From Bacteroidota bacterium (GTDB lineage: Bacteria > Bacteroidota > Bacteroidia > Chitinophagales > LD1): DNA of 45,592 nt. The DNA is taken from NCBI GenBank assembly GCA_026391075.1, contig JAPLES010000031.1, positions 1 to 45,592 of the forward strand, in the 5' to 3' direction. Every line of letters starts with the position of its first letter. The first letter of the stretch is position 1. Made by a program: the position numbers and the translations under genes. Shown piece after piece: positions 17,416 to 26,567 of the stretch. Below the pieces are notes generated by a model that was not told the DNA's origin, made no database searches, and saw only the letters and a program-made list of their open reading frames with translations.

Positions 17416-19725
17416 ATGATGAAGAAAATTCTCTTTCTCCACTGTATACTTATTGCTGCGCTGTGCAGTTTTGCGCAAAGCAATTATTCCTATTGGGAAA
17501 ATGTTTACACAGATGAAACGGTAACTGTCGAAGTTGCGTTTCAAATGTCTTCCAACTCGTGCACGGGTGCAAAAAACAAATTTGCTTATCGCATCAGCGG
17601 TTCGCTTTCCACTTCGCCTAAGTATGTAAACTGGAAAATGATTTTCCGCGATTGCAGTAACCACACCGTTTATTTGTTGAACTCGGTGAGCATTGGGCCT
17701 GATGGTGAGTTGAATAAAACAATCGAATCACCCGAGTATTCTTTCAGCGGCACATGGCTTGCCGATAAATTCAAAAACTTCAAACCTTCAGTTGCAGCAT
17801 ATCCTTTCGTGAACTCAACCCCGCAACCTTTGCCGCTCGATTGGGGTGTTGGAATCGTAATTGCATTAATCACCGGCCGTCAGAAAGTTTGCAGTGGCGA
17901 AAGCGTTTACCTGCTTTCAAAAGTAGTTGCTACTTCCACCGCGCTCTATCAATGGCAAACGAGTGCTGATGGAAAAATATGGAATAATCTCGCAGGTAAA
18001 ACTTCATCCGATTGCAGAACCGATGCTATTAATACCACGACTTACATCCGTTGCCATTGCAAAGATGAAGCCACAGGAATTGAGCAAACCACTAACGAGT
18101 TAATGATTGCGGTGGTTGAACCGGTGGTTACCGTTAGCGGAAATTCATCGGTATGCAATGGTGGAGTTGCAATTGTTGCCGCTTCATCAACCGATGGAGT
18201 TACAGGAGCTACTTACCACTGGCAAATAAGCAATGATGGTAAAGAATGGAAAGAAGCCGATGCAAATACTTCGGCAAGTTTTAAAACACCACCATTGCAA
18301 GCTGAAACTTTTCTGCGTTGTATTTACAAACCGGGTTCGGGCTTTTGTAAAGAAACCACTTCCGATATTTTTTCTGTGTCGGTTGGTCAGGGTTCAAGTG
18401 TAACGGCTGTAGGCAATACAACTATTTGCGCTGGTGGAATGGCAGAACTCACAAGTTCAGTCGCAGAAAAAAATGCAGCAGGAACTTATCAATGGCAATT
18501 ATCTGCCGATAATCAAAACTGGATGAATATTGCTTCGGGTGTTTCGCAAAATCATACTACCGAGCCGTTGTTTTCAACTACACATTTTCGTGTTTTGTTT
18601 TCGGCTCAAGTGGCGGGTTGCGCGGCAAATGCTTCAAACGATGTGCTCGTGAAAGTAATTGAGGTGCCGCGGGTTACAGCAAAAGGTGATGCCATCATTC
18701 ACATGGAAAAAACGGTTTCGCTTAAAGCAAAAGCTGTTTGGAGCGCAGGTGATGCTTCTTATCAATGGCAGGAGAGTAACAATCAAAAAACATGGAAAGA
18801 TGTTGTGGGTGCTATTGCATCGAGCATAAAATCTCCGCGCATTACTTCTACCACTTACTACCGTTGCAGTTACAAATCACCCATCAGTGGTTGCGAAGTC
18901 GTTTCGAATATTGTCAGTATCGCCATGCCTGAAAAACAGGAGAAGGTGCTTTACTCCGATGAAAAAATCTGGGTGTCGCGATTGCATAATCCTAAAAAGT
19001 TATTGCATCTAGGTATTGATGCTGGACTTGGTTTTCACTTTCAGCCGCTGAACGTTGCTTATCGGCAGTTCCCCGATTCTTCGGCTTCGCTTTCCGCAAA
19101 AGCATTGGGCATTCATGCAGGTTTTATTTTTCATCAGGTCATGAAAGATTTTGCAAGTCTTGGTTTTAGTTTGAGTGGCGATGTAGGCACCACACCGCTT
19201 TTGTTCACGGGTTTTAAAACCAACAAGAGCGGCAATGCCATTACCGAAAAATACCTCGCTTCAAAATTTAATTTCGGAACCGAAGCCGCTTTCGGTTATT
19301 GGGCGCTGAAAGTTTTGCTGAAGTATAACATCAGTATGCAGTCGCATAAATTTACGCGCACCGAAGATGATGGCGTAGCGGAAAATAATTTTATTGCCAG
19401 CGATAATTTCAGAAAGGAAACTATTGGTGTAGGTTTTCGCGTGGGACCTTACAGCGCGCGCAAACGCGCCAACATTCCTTACAACGTGGATTTCTTAGTA
19501 ACCCTAGCCAATGATTACAAATTCAATTGGGCGGGTCAGTGGACTTACCAAAGTATTTCGGGCTGGCAGGTGGGTATTGAAGCAGGAGTGTGGCTACAAA
19601 GTTATTTCAAACTTGGCTTTGGTGTAAACTTTTACGATGGCGGTAAGACTTATCTTTTTCCTGATACAAAAAATCATACCACTGCTTTTCTCAAGCTTAC
19701 TTACGCGAGAGATTGGTTTAAATAA
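17416..19725 (+). CDS. surface protein with Ig-like repeats and a C-terminal barrel-like domain
   Basis: The 769-aa product starts with a signal peptide (about 1-21, ending SFAQ). Residues 22-140 form a unique beta domain. About four Ig-like repeats of roughly 90 aa follow (about 145-505), each marked by CxGG/CSGE near its start and a YQWQ or YHWQ core strand, with a Cys later that can pair within the domain. The last 250 residues (about 520-769) change character: glycine/aromatic alternating strands such as LGIDAGLGFHF, GVGFRVGPY and WQVGIEAGVW, and a terminal strand ending DWFK, as in outer-membrane beta barrels. There is no T9SS sorting domain. The layout suggests a self-anchored surface or adhesion protein, but this is inference. 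An ATG at 17419 is an equal start. Confidence 0.72.
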   Translation: MMKKILFLHCILIAALCSFAQSNYSYWENVYTDETVTVEVAFQMSSNSCTGAKNKFAYRISGSLSTSPKYVNWKMIFRDCSNHTVYLLNSVSIGPDGELNKTIESPEYSFSGTWLADKFKNFKPSVAAYPFVNSTPQPLPLDWGVGIVIALITGRQKVCSGESVYLLSKVVATSTALYQWQTSADGKIWNNLAGKTSSDCRTDAINTTTYIRCHCKDEATGIEQTTNELMIAVVEPVVTVSGNSSVCNGGVAIVAASSTDGVTGATYHWQISNDGKEWKEADANTSASFKTPPLQAETFLRCIYKPGSGFCKETTSDIFSVSVGQGSSVTAVGNTTICAGGMAELTSSVAEKNAAGTYQWQLSADNQNWMNIASGVSQNHTTEPLFSTTHFRVLFSAQVAGCAANASNDVLVKVIEVPRVTAKGDAIIHMEKTVSLKAKAVWSAGDASYQWQESNNQKTWKDVVGAIASSIKSPRITSTTYYRCSYKSPISGCEVVSNIVSIAMPEKQEKVLYSDEKIWVSRLHNPKKLLHLGIDAGLGFHFQPLNVAYRQFPDSSASLSAKALGIHAGFIFHQVMKDFASLGFSLSGDVGTTPLLFTGFKTNKSGNAITEKYLASKFNFGTEAAFGYWALKVLLKYNISMQSHKFTRTEDDGVAENNFIASDNFRKETIGVGFRVGPYSARKRANIPYNVDFLVTLANDYKFNWAGQWTYQSISGWQVGIEAGVWLQSYFKLGFGVNFYDGGKTYLFPDTKNHTTAFLKLTYARDWFK

Positions 19726-20070
19726 AACAGCAAGTACCGTTTATTCTTCCCTTAGTTGACTCGATTTGTTTTTCTTAACGTTTACTTTGGCGCATTTCAC
19801 ATCCCGAATTTATAGGATTGCTAACAGTTTTACCACAACCAAAAGCATTTCAAAAAGCATTACAGAATAAAAACGTTACTCCAAAGCTTTGCCAAGTTTC
19901 ATGGTTAATGGTTAAGGTAGTTCAATTTGGCTGATAAGAAGACACCCGCCCCTGATGTGTGAATCATGCAACTCACACCTGTAATTGTGTAACACTCAGC
20001 CCGTCAAAGCGGTCACCTTTGCACCTGATAAATTAGTACACAAAATTCACCTTTATTAAAACCTTAAACA
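19726..20070. other. 345-bp intergenic region without a gene
   Basis: No convincing short gene is found on either strand. It holds a dyad GTGTGA (19957-19962) and TCACAC (19973-19978) with a 10-bp spacer, which could be an operator or a small hairpin. A CTTTGG/CCAAAG inverted pair with nearby AACGTT motifs lies around 19776-19890. No good TTG-N18-TAnnTTTG promoter was found, although the long leader before the OmpA/TSP3 gene suggests regulation there. Confidence 0.4.
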
Positions 20071-21151
20071 ATGAAAACAAAAGTTCTGGCGGTAAAACCG
20101 CTCGTAATCATTTTAGTGGCTCTTCTATTTTGCAGCGCTGCTACACCGGTGGGTGCCAAAAGCCATGCCCCCGGCAACACCCGCAACGATGCCGATGCTG
20201 ATGGAGTAAAAGATAAAAAAGATAAATGCCCTGCCACACCCAAAGGTGTAGCGGTGAGTGCAGATGGTTGCCCCCTAGACACCGATAAAGATGGTGTGCC
20301 CGATTATCTGGATAAGTGTCCGCGCCTGGTGGGAACCCTTCCACATGAACGGCTGCCCTGATAAAGATAAAGACGGAGTGTCGGACTATGATGATGCTTG
20401 CCCCGATGTGCCGGGTCTTGCCCGTTTCAAAGGTTGCCCCGACAGCGATGGAGATGGCATTGAAGATGCGTTAGATAAATGTCCTAATGCCAAAGGTACA
20501 GATATGTTTCACGGTTGCCCCGATACCGATGGTGATGGGGTAGAAGATGCACTTGACAAATGCCCTAACTCTGAAAAGGGAGTTAAAGTAGATGCTACAG
20601 GCTGTACTTACGACAGCGATCGCGATGGAGTGGTGGATGCTGAAGATAAATGTCCGGATACTGAAAAGGGAACCAAAGTAGATGCAAAAGGTTGCCCGGC
20701 TGATACTGATGGAGACGGCATTATTGATTCAAAAGATAAATGTCCTACTATGCCTGCTCCCGGTAGTGCCACAGGTTGCCCCGAAGTTAAAGTTATCGTT
20801 ATTAAACGTCTGCAAACAATTGCCAGTGCTATTACTTTCGAAACCGGCAAAGCAAACCTGTTGTCTACTTCTTATCCTAAGCTCGATGAGTTATCAAACA
20901 TTCTGAAAGAATATGCCGACTACGATTTAAGAATGGGTGGACATACCGATGATGTGGGAGAAGACAATGCTAACTTTCTGCTTTCGCAGGCACGTATGGA
21001 TGCTGTAAAGAGTTATCTTGCTACTAAGGGAATACTTGTAGCTAGAATAGAAGCAACGGGTTACGGTGAAACAAAGCCTGTGGCTTCCAATAAAACACCT
21101 GAAGGCAGAGCACAAAACAGGAGAGTAGAACTGCAAATGTTTTTGAAATAA
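20071..21151 (+). pseudogene. OmpA-family protein with thrombospondin type 3 repeats, frameshifted
   Basis: The ATG at 20071 gives a signal peptide (about 1-29, ending VGAK) and calcium-binding TSP3 repeats (DxDxDGVxDxxDxCP). That frame ends at 20361. The second frame (20291-21151) resumes with further TSP3 repeats and an OmpA C-terminal domain (TFETGKANL, GGHTDDVGEDNAN, NRRVELQM) that binds peptidoglycan. Removing one base at CCC 20336-20338 joins both into a 359-aa protein with regular repeat spacing, so this is one gene with a +1 frameshift. Intact, it would be a major outer-membrane-associated, Ca-binding spacer protein. The homopolymer context makes a consensus error plausible. Confidence 0.88.
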
Positions 21152-21176
21152 AGTTTTAAAAACTATTGATTGATAG

Positions 21177-21207
21177 AAAAAGGTATCCAGAAATGGATGC
21201 CTTTTTT
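21177..21207. terminator. bidirectional intrinsic terminator
   Basis: AAAAAGGTATCC (21177-21188) pairs with GGATGCCTTTTT (21195-21206) around AGAAAT, with one G-U pair and runs of A and T at each side. It lies between the convergent OmpA/TSP3 and lysozyme genes and can serve both. Confidence 0.85.
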
Positions 21208-21231
21208 CTTGCTTGTAGTTTCAGCCCTTCA

Positions 21232-24021
21232 CTACCTCACCACCAACTTTTTATTGTAAGCTTGCTTATCTATAAGTAGTTGCAGATTGTAAATACCTGC
21301 GGCAAGATTCTTTACCTTAATCTCTTCGCTTATTGTTTCGCCTTTCAACAAAATATTTTTGGAGTAAACAATTTGCCCCAGCGCGTTATAAAGAGTTACC
21401 AATAACTGCTTTGCATTTTTTGCTTCACCGCTAAGCACGAATGTTCCTTCAGTAGGGTTTGGATAAACATTCAAATTCGAAATACTGCTTTCTTCTATAG
21501 CAGTGAAACAGGTCAGATAGTGGTCGCTGCTTTGATATACACAACCACCTACAGCTATGCCTACTCGGTAATAACCATTTTGATTGGCGGTGTAATACTG
21601 CGAAGTAGCAAAAGGAATTGCCGTTCCGTTTCTATACCACTGATATGTTGCCCCCGCAATACTTGCTGCCGCTAAATCGCAACCGCCATTCACCTGCACC
21701 GAAGTATCAACCGCTGCACAAGGCAACGCGCCTGCTTTTCCATATTGCGTAATGGTGATGGAATCGCCCTCAACAATCAGCGTGCATTGTTTTGTAAATG
21801 TATCGTTGGTGGCAGAAATAGAAACAACAAAACTATCGGTGCCAACACCGCTCGCTGGAAGAACAGTCAACCACGAACAGTTGCCAGAGTTTACATTCCA
21901 ATTACAAAACGCAGGGCATAAAACAGAAACAGAACTTACCAATCCGCTGCTATCGGCAATAATTATAGAAGCACTCAACTGATAAGCACAGGCAATAGGT
22001 GAAATAATTACGCTGTCACTCGCTGTGCAATTATTGTTGTCGGTAACAACAACAGTGTAAGTAGTGGTATCAACCGCATTTGAAAACGGATTAGCAACAG
22101 CCGAACTATCAAGCGTGCTAATCGGATTCCACGAATATGTATAAGGTATTTGTCCGCCACCGGCAGTTGGATTTCCTCCTATGGTTACTCCCGCGCCTGT
22201 ATTAGTTTGGTCAGCACCTGCATTGGCAATTGGAGTATTGTAAATAGTAACGTTTGCAGTGGCAGTTGCTGTGCAGTTGTTTAAAGAAACAGTTACGGTA
22301 TAGCTTATATTGGTTGATGGACTAACAGAAATTGCTGATGTGATTTCGTTCGTACTCCACGCATAAGTTCCGCCACCGCTTGCAGTAAGTGTAGTGCTTG
22401 CTCCGTTGCAAATAGAAATAGAAGCCGGAGAAATAGTTGCCGTTGGAATTTGATTCACAGTAACCGATTGCGAATTGCCCGCAGTGCAGGTATTAGCATC
22501 TGTAACGGTTACCGAATATGTTCCTGTTGCTATTCCCGAAATTGTTGCGCCACTGTTTATTCCCACTGGCGTATTCCAACTATAAGCACAACTGCTGCAA
22601 CCAATGCTGTTGGCCGAAACCGAAACAGGATTGCAAGTACCCGCAGTAGATATTATAGGAGCATTGGGAGCCGATAAAGTTGAAATACTTACGGTAGCTG
22701 AAGCACTTCCACCGCAATTGCTGGTAGCAGTAACCGTGTAAGAACCAGGAGAAAGGTTTTTAGAAGAACCGCTTCCTAATCCACCACTCCATTGAAAAGC
22801 ACAGCCTGTGCAATTAAATGCCGATACAGAAACTGCCGTTGTTCCACTACTGCATGCAGCTAGCGTTCCTGAGAAAGAAATGTTGGTTGGAGGCGAACAA
22901 ACTGTATGCGTTACACAAATATCAAACGTTGGCGAAGTAGGAATAGAGCCGCTGTAATTGTATTCAAACACGCGTATGTAATAGGTATTGCCAATCGTCA
23001 GGTTGTTCCATGTATTGCTCACCGAAGTTGGTGAGCCCACAGGGTCGTAACAACCCAGCGCGGTATTAAACGCACAAGCAGTCCGCAACTCCATTACGGC
23101 ATCAAAATTTGCAGCGTAATTGCTTAGGGTTACCGTTTCACTGGTGGCGGCTGCGGTAAAAGAATAATACACATCCTTATCATCGGGCGAAGTGCAAGTG
23201 CATCCCGTGCACTGATTTGCTCCGTAAGAACCCGTGGCGCATGAAACAGTTCCGGTTAAACAATTTCCGTTTGAAGTAATCGAAATTCCAGGGCAATTAT
23301 CGTTGGCGGGTGCAGTGCAGGGAGCAGTTCCTATCAAAATATTAAAGTCGGTGGTTGTGCCGTTGTAAACATTCAAATCCACCGATCCGGTAATTCCCGA
23401 AACTGTTCCTGTCCAGGAATATTGCTTAAACATCCAGGTATTCCATACACCAATATTAGCAGGCGGTGTGGTGGAACTTGTTCCGGGGTTTGCAATCCAT
23501 AAGCCATAAGTATTCAGTGAACTGTTTAAGTAAGCAGCAATAGATGCACTCGTATAAATTACAGGAGTTATTCCCGTTGCATTTTGCACGGTGGTGAGCC
23601 ATGTTTGCGCCCATGCCGTTAAGGCGGCACTGGTAAAATAACTGGTGAGGGCAGGACCTGTTGGAGGGTCTTCTAAATCTAAAGCAGGCGGTAAAAATCC
23701 AACACCAATGGATGAACTCGACATAGCTAAAAAATGATTGGCTTCATCCACTGCGGTATTGCTTTCGGGTCGCGCAAAATGATACACGCCCATAACAACG
23801 CCCGCACTTGTTCCTCCGCTCATGTAAGTGGTATAGTTAGGGTCGTTGTAAGTAACCCCTTCGGTTGATTTAACCCATGCAAAAACTTTTCCCGATGCAG
23901 CTACCTGAGTCCAGTTGATGCTTCCCTGATAGTGAGAAACATCAATGCCCAGAATGGTTTGCGCAAGCAATTGATGGCTGAGAGTAAGGAATAAACCGAT
24001 AAAGAGTAAATGCTTTTTCAT
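21232..24021 (-). CDS. secreted GH25 lysozyme with Ig/PKD-like and BACON domains and T9SS sorting domain
   Basis: A 929-aa exported, multidomain protein. After the signal peptide (1-21), a GH25 muramidase spans about 22-230 with Asp27 in GIDVSHYQG and the acid pair Asp115/Glu117 in ALDLEDP; it cleaves the MurNAc-GlcNAc bond of peptidoglycan. A cysteine-rich domain (about 235-380) and several Ig/SprB-like repeats with CxxCxYxW patterns follow to about 690. A BACON-like module (about 690-785) ends in SITITQYG, then comes another Ig-like unit with YQWYRNG. The last 75 residues are a type A T9SS sorting domain (YPNPTEGTF to KKLVVR). It should be exported through the outer membrane and released or anchored, to attack walls of other bacteria or phage-like prey. 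Its ATG follows directly on the stop of the upstream gene. Confidence 0.92.
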   Translation of the reverse strand: MKKHLLFIGLFLTLSHQLLAQTILGIDVSHYQGSINWTQVAASGKVFAWVKSTEGVTYNDPNYTTYMSGGTSAGVVMGVYHFARPESNTAVDEANHFLAMSSSSIGVGFLPPALDLEDPPTGPALTSYFTSAALTAWAQTWLTTVQNATGITPVIYTSASIAAYLNSSLNTYGLWIANPGTSSTTPPANIGVWNTWMFKQYSWTGTVSGITGSVDLNVYNGTTTDFNILIGTAPCTAPANDNCPGISITSNGNCLTGTVSCATGSYGANQCTGCTCTSPDDKDVYYSFTAAATSETVTLSNYAANFDAVMELRTACAFNTALGCYDPVGSPTSVSNTWNNLTIGNTYYIRVFEYNYSGSIPTSPTFDICVTHTVCSPPTNISFSGTLAACSSGTTAVSVSAFNCTGCAFQWSGGLGSGSSKNLSPGSYTVTATSNCGGSASATVSISTLSAPNAPIISTAGTCNPVSVSANSIGCSSCAYSWNTPVGINSGATISGIATGTYSVTVTDANTCTAGNSQSVTVNQIPTATISPASISICNGASTTLTASGGGTYAWSTNEITSAISVSPSTNISYTVTVSLNNCTATATANVTIYNTPIANAGADQTNTGAGVTIGGNPTAGGGQIPYTYSWNPISTLDSSAVANPFSNAVDTTTYTVVVTDNNNCTASDSVIISPIACAYQLSASIIIADSSGLVSSVSVLCPAFCNWNVNSGNCSWLTVLPASGVGTDSFVVSISATNDTFTKQCTLIVEGDSITITQYGKAGALPCAAVDTSVQVNGGCDLAAASIAGATYQWYRNGTAIPFATSQYYTANQNGYYRVGIAVGGCVYQSSDHYLTCFTAIEESSISNLNVYPNPTEGTFVLSGEAKNAKQLLVTLYNALGQIVYSKNILLKGETISEEIKVKNLAAGIYNLQLLIDKQAYNKKLVVR

Positions 24022-24699
24022 TTAGTCGTTAAACTTAAAACTTGACAAAAGACGATTAAACTCTGCTATTCCTTTTTCTGTATTAGCAACAGGCGTTTTA
24101 AACTGCAATTGAATTTCACCTGTTTGTTTTTTATCCAACAAATCAACCACTATCAATTTCATGGGCGTATTCAATTGGTTTCCTTTGCCATCGGTGCTTG
24201 AAAGCAAATTTGCCTCTATAGCTTTCTTGCCCGCTACTTCAATTTGCTTGGCATCTTTTGCATACCAACCTTGCTTAGATTTAAACTGCGAAACAGCGTA
24301 TTGATACAACTCGCTTCCTTTAGTAAATCGACAAGCCAACGCAAGCGTAGTTTGCGACTTCGTATCATTAAAATTAATTTCTACCGAAGTTACTGCACCC
24401 GAAAGATTAACCACCTCGGCATCTTTCACTTCTTTACTCCATTCAGCAGGGTAGTGAAAACTGAAACCCAAATTTGTGTTCGAATACGTTTTAGTGCTGG
24501 AAGGAATAATTTTTTTGTCTTGTGTTACAAGCGCGGTTGTATCAACTGCAACATTCACCTCTTTATTTTGTGTCGAATCTGTTTTTTGCTCCGATGGAAT
24601 GGTTGCCGCTTTCTGCTTCAATTTCTCTTGCCAAATAAAAAAAGCAGAAGCCCCTAAAACAGCAATCAATAAAAACACAAGCAGAATTTTCTTGTTCAT
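24022..24699 (-). CDS. membrane-anchored PsbP-like protein
   Basis: The 225-aa protein has one N-terminal transmembrane or signal segment (about 5-22), a Lys/Thr/Gln-rich linker to about residue 70, then a PsbP/MOG1-like alpha-beta domain. Its marks are SNTNLGFSFHYPAEWSK early and a final helix EFNRLLSSFKF. Such domains occur in many secreted proteins without known activity. The gene ends exactly where the GH25 gene begins (TAAATG), so the two are translationally coupled. A role in export, immunity or control of the lysozyme is possible but not shown by sequence. Confidence 0.72.
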   Translation of the reverse strand: MNKKILLVFLLIAVLGASAFFIWQEKLKQKAATIPSEQKTDSTQNKEVNVAVDTTALVTQDKKIIPSSTKTYSNTNLGFSFHYPAEWSKEVKDAEVVNLSGAVTSVEINFNDTKSQTTLALACRFTKGSELYQYAVSQFKSKQGWYAKDAKQIEVAGKKAIEANLLSSTDGKGNQLNTPMKLIVVDLLDKKQTGEIQLQFKTPVANTEKGIAEFNRLLSSFKFND

Positions 24700-24816
24700 C
24701 TATAACATTTAAACGAAGTAAAGATAGAAGCCGTTTCGAGCCGAAAGAATTTATTGTCTGAAATGGCTGTAGTGAATCTTAGCTATAGTTTAAATTTTAA
24801 AAATGATTTCATCATT

Positions 24817-24845
24817 TTGTTTTAAGAAGTTCATGGTTAGTTTTG
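24817..24845 (+). promoter_or_regulatory. promoter of the WG-repeat gene
   Basis: TTTTG, with TTG at 24817-24819, is separated by 18 bp from TAGTTTTG (24838-24845), a full match to the Bacteroidota -7 consensus TAnnTTTG. The ATG lies 19 bp beyond. This is the clearest sigma-A promoter in the window. Confidence 0.65.
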
Positions 24846-24864
24846 ACTCACAAAAATAATAACC

Positions 24865-25332
24865 ATGAAAAATTTATTAAGCCTCATTTTAATTTTGCTC
24901 ACAGCATCGCTTTTTGCTCAAGAAGTAACCAATCAGTATGATAAAATTGACAAGTTCGATCAGGGAGTTGCCATTATGTGGAAATTGGGTAAGTGCGGTT
25001 TAGTATCGCAAGACGGTAAGGAAATTATTAAACCTCAGTTCGAAAAAATTTCTCGTTTTGGTAGAGATGGAATTGCTTACACCACTAAAAAAGGATTGAT
25101 TGGCCTTATTACTATGACCGGAAAAGTTATCGTTGAAAATATCTATGGTTCAATTAGTCCGTTCAACGGCTTTTATGCGATTACGCGTAAAAATGGTTTA
25201 GCAGAAATGATTAACAAGCAAGGCAAAGTTCTAATTGAAAATCAATACGAAAGTATTCGTGTAGAAAAAGGCGGAATTATTCGCGCGGTAATTGGCGGAA
25301 AGGAAGTAATACTGAATTTGAAGGACGAGTGA
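24865..25332 (+). CDS. WG-repeat secreted protein
   Basis: The 155-aa product has a signal peptide (1-19, ending LFAQ) and about five short WG/KWG-type beta repeats. Each is built as (W/G)xxGLxxxxGKxIIxPxYxxI: KLGKCGLVSQDGKEIIKPQFEKI, KKGLIGLITMTGKVIVENIY, and later KNGLAEMINKQGKVLIENQYESI, here shown only as signatures. The repeats probably form a small propeller-like or solenoid surface for binding. No enzyme motif is present. It has its own promoter and terminator, so it is a single-gene unit. Confidence 0.85.
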   Translation: MKNLLSLILILLTASLFAQEVTNQYDKIDKFDQGVAIMWKLGKCGLVSQDGKEIIKPQFEKISRFGRDGIAYTTKKGLIGLITMTGKVIVENIYGSISPFNGFYAITRKNGLAEMINKQGKVLIENQYESIRVEKGGIIRAVIGGKEVILNLKDE

Positions 25333-25352
25333 TTTGTATCCTCAAAAAATTT

Positions 25353-25387
25353 AAAAGCCGTTGCGAATATTCGTAGCGGCTTTTTTT
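25353..25387. terminator. bidirectional intrinsic terminator
   Basis: AAAAGCCGTTGCGAA (25353-25367) pairs with TTCGTAGCGGCTTTT (25370-25384) with two G-U pairs, followed by TTT and preceded by an A-rich run. It ends the WG-repeat gene and also the minus-strand glycosyltransferase operon, whose stop overlaps the T run. Confidence 0.88.
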
Positions 25388-26567
25388 ATGCTTTCGCTTT
25401 TTTGTAAACGTGCACCAGAACATAAGTAACTATCCAGGTTAGCAAAGCAACGATTGCTGCCAGTGTAAAACTTCCCACCACATACTGCAAAAAGTTTTTG
25501 CCGATCAATTCGGGTTTCAGATGTTCACTGAAATTAAAACTCATGGCATGCTTCCCAAACCATACTCCACCTGCCTGATAACTGGCAACTACAATAAACG
25601 GAATCATGGGAGGCACGCTGATGTTTGATGCAATAATGGAAAGCCCTTTGTTTAGTTTAAACAACCAGGCAAAAAGAATAACGAACCATATTTGAAAACC
25701 CCAGAAAGGAGTAATTCCAAAAAAAACACCCAACGACATTGACCACGCTTTTATATTCGGTGTTTCATGAGAGCGTATTAAATGTTCTTCAAGCAGTTTT
25801 CGCCAATCATTTTTTTTTATGTGGCGAAAAAAATCGCGCGGTTTTATCCAAGCAAAAGTCCAGAATACTAAAATGGTATTCAACACACTGATGCGCGAAA
25901 AATCTTTGAATGGACGGAAGTGCGAAATGCGCTCTTCGGCAGGTGGGTAGTATACTTTTACAGGAACTGCAAGTACATCTAAACCGCTCCATGCCCCGCG
26001 AACAATTACTTCAATTTCAAATTCATATTTGTAAGTAAAAAACCGAATGCCCTCCAATGCTTTCACCGGATACAAACGATAACCCGATTGTGTATCAGGA
26101 ACAGAAATTCCTGTTTCGAGCGTAAACCAAAACGTAGAAAACTTATTTCCGAAACTGCTTTTACCCGGCACCGAACTTTGATTCATGTTGCGCGCACCAA
26201 TTACTATTGTGTGGTTATTTTTCTCTAAAGAATCTAACATTGTTGGCAAGTCATCAGCAAAATGTTGTCCGTCTGAATCGAGAGTTATTACATAATCATA
26301 TCCATTCTTTATAGCGAACTTAAAACCCTCACGTAAAGCCCAACCTTTACCCGCGTTCTTTGGATAAGTATGCAATTTGATTTGCGGAAACTGAGAAAGA
26401 ATTTCAAGTGTGTTATCAGTGGAGCCATCGTTCACTACACATATATCATCACTGTATTCCAACACATCTTTTATTACCTGCGCAATCGTAGTGCTGTTGT
26501 TATAGGTAGGAATGAGAACACAGCAACGCAGTTCTCTGAACTTCTGTTTGTAGTTACTCTTCTCCAT
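25386..26567 (-). CDS. family 2 glycosyltransferase fused to a DUF2062 membrane domain
   Basis: In this 393-aa protein residues 15-235 form a GT2 domain of the dolichol-phosphate-mannose-synthase type: VLIPTYNN, VVNDGSTDNT, and the metal-binding DxD at Asp97/Asp99 (TLDSDGQH). Residues about 255-385 are a DUF2062 domain with three hydrophobic helices (GVFFGITPFWGFQ) that would place the enzyme at the inner membrane. It is the last gene of the lipid-like operon; its ATG overlaps the dehydratase stop (TAATG). It likely glycosylates a lipid or carrier-linked product of the cluster. The GT2-DUF2062 fusion is seen in other Bacteroidota polyene-type loci; the substrate is unknown. Confidence 0.88.
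   Translation of the reverse strand: MEKSNYKQKFRELRCCVLIPTYNNSTTIAQVIKDVLEYSDDICVVNDGSTDNTLEILSQFPQIKLHTYPKNAGKGWALREGFKFAIKNGYDYVITLDSDGQHFADDLPTMLDSLEKNNHTIVIGARNMNQSSVPGKSSFGNKFSTFWFTLETGISVPDTQSGYRLYPVKALEGIRFFTYKYEFEIEVIVRGAWSGLDVLAVPVKVYYPPAEERISHFRPFKDFSRISVLNTILVFWTFAWIKPRDFFRHIKKNDWRKLLEEHLIRSHETPNIKAWSMSLGVFFGITPFWGFQIWFVILFAWLFKLNKGLSIIASNISVPPMIPFIVVASYQAGGVWFGKHAMSFNFSEHLKPELIGKNFLQYVVGSFTLAAIVALLTWIVTYVLVHVYKKAKA

Noticed and set aside
19957-19978. CRP-type operator TGTGA...TCACA
   Set aside because: The spacer is 10 bp rather than 6, so it is not a standard CRP site; it is kept only as an unassigned dyad in the intergenic entry.
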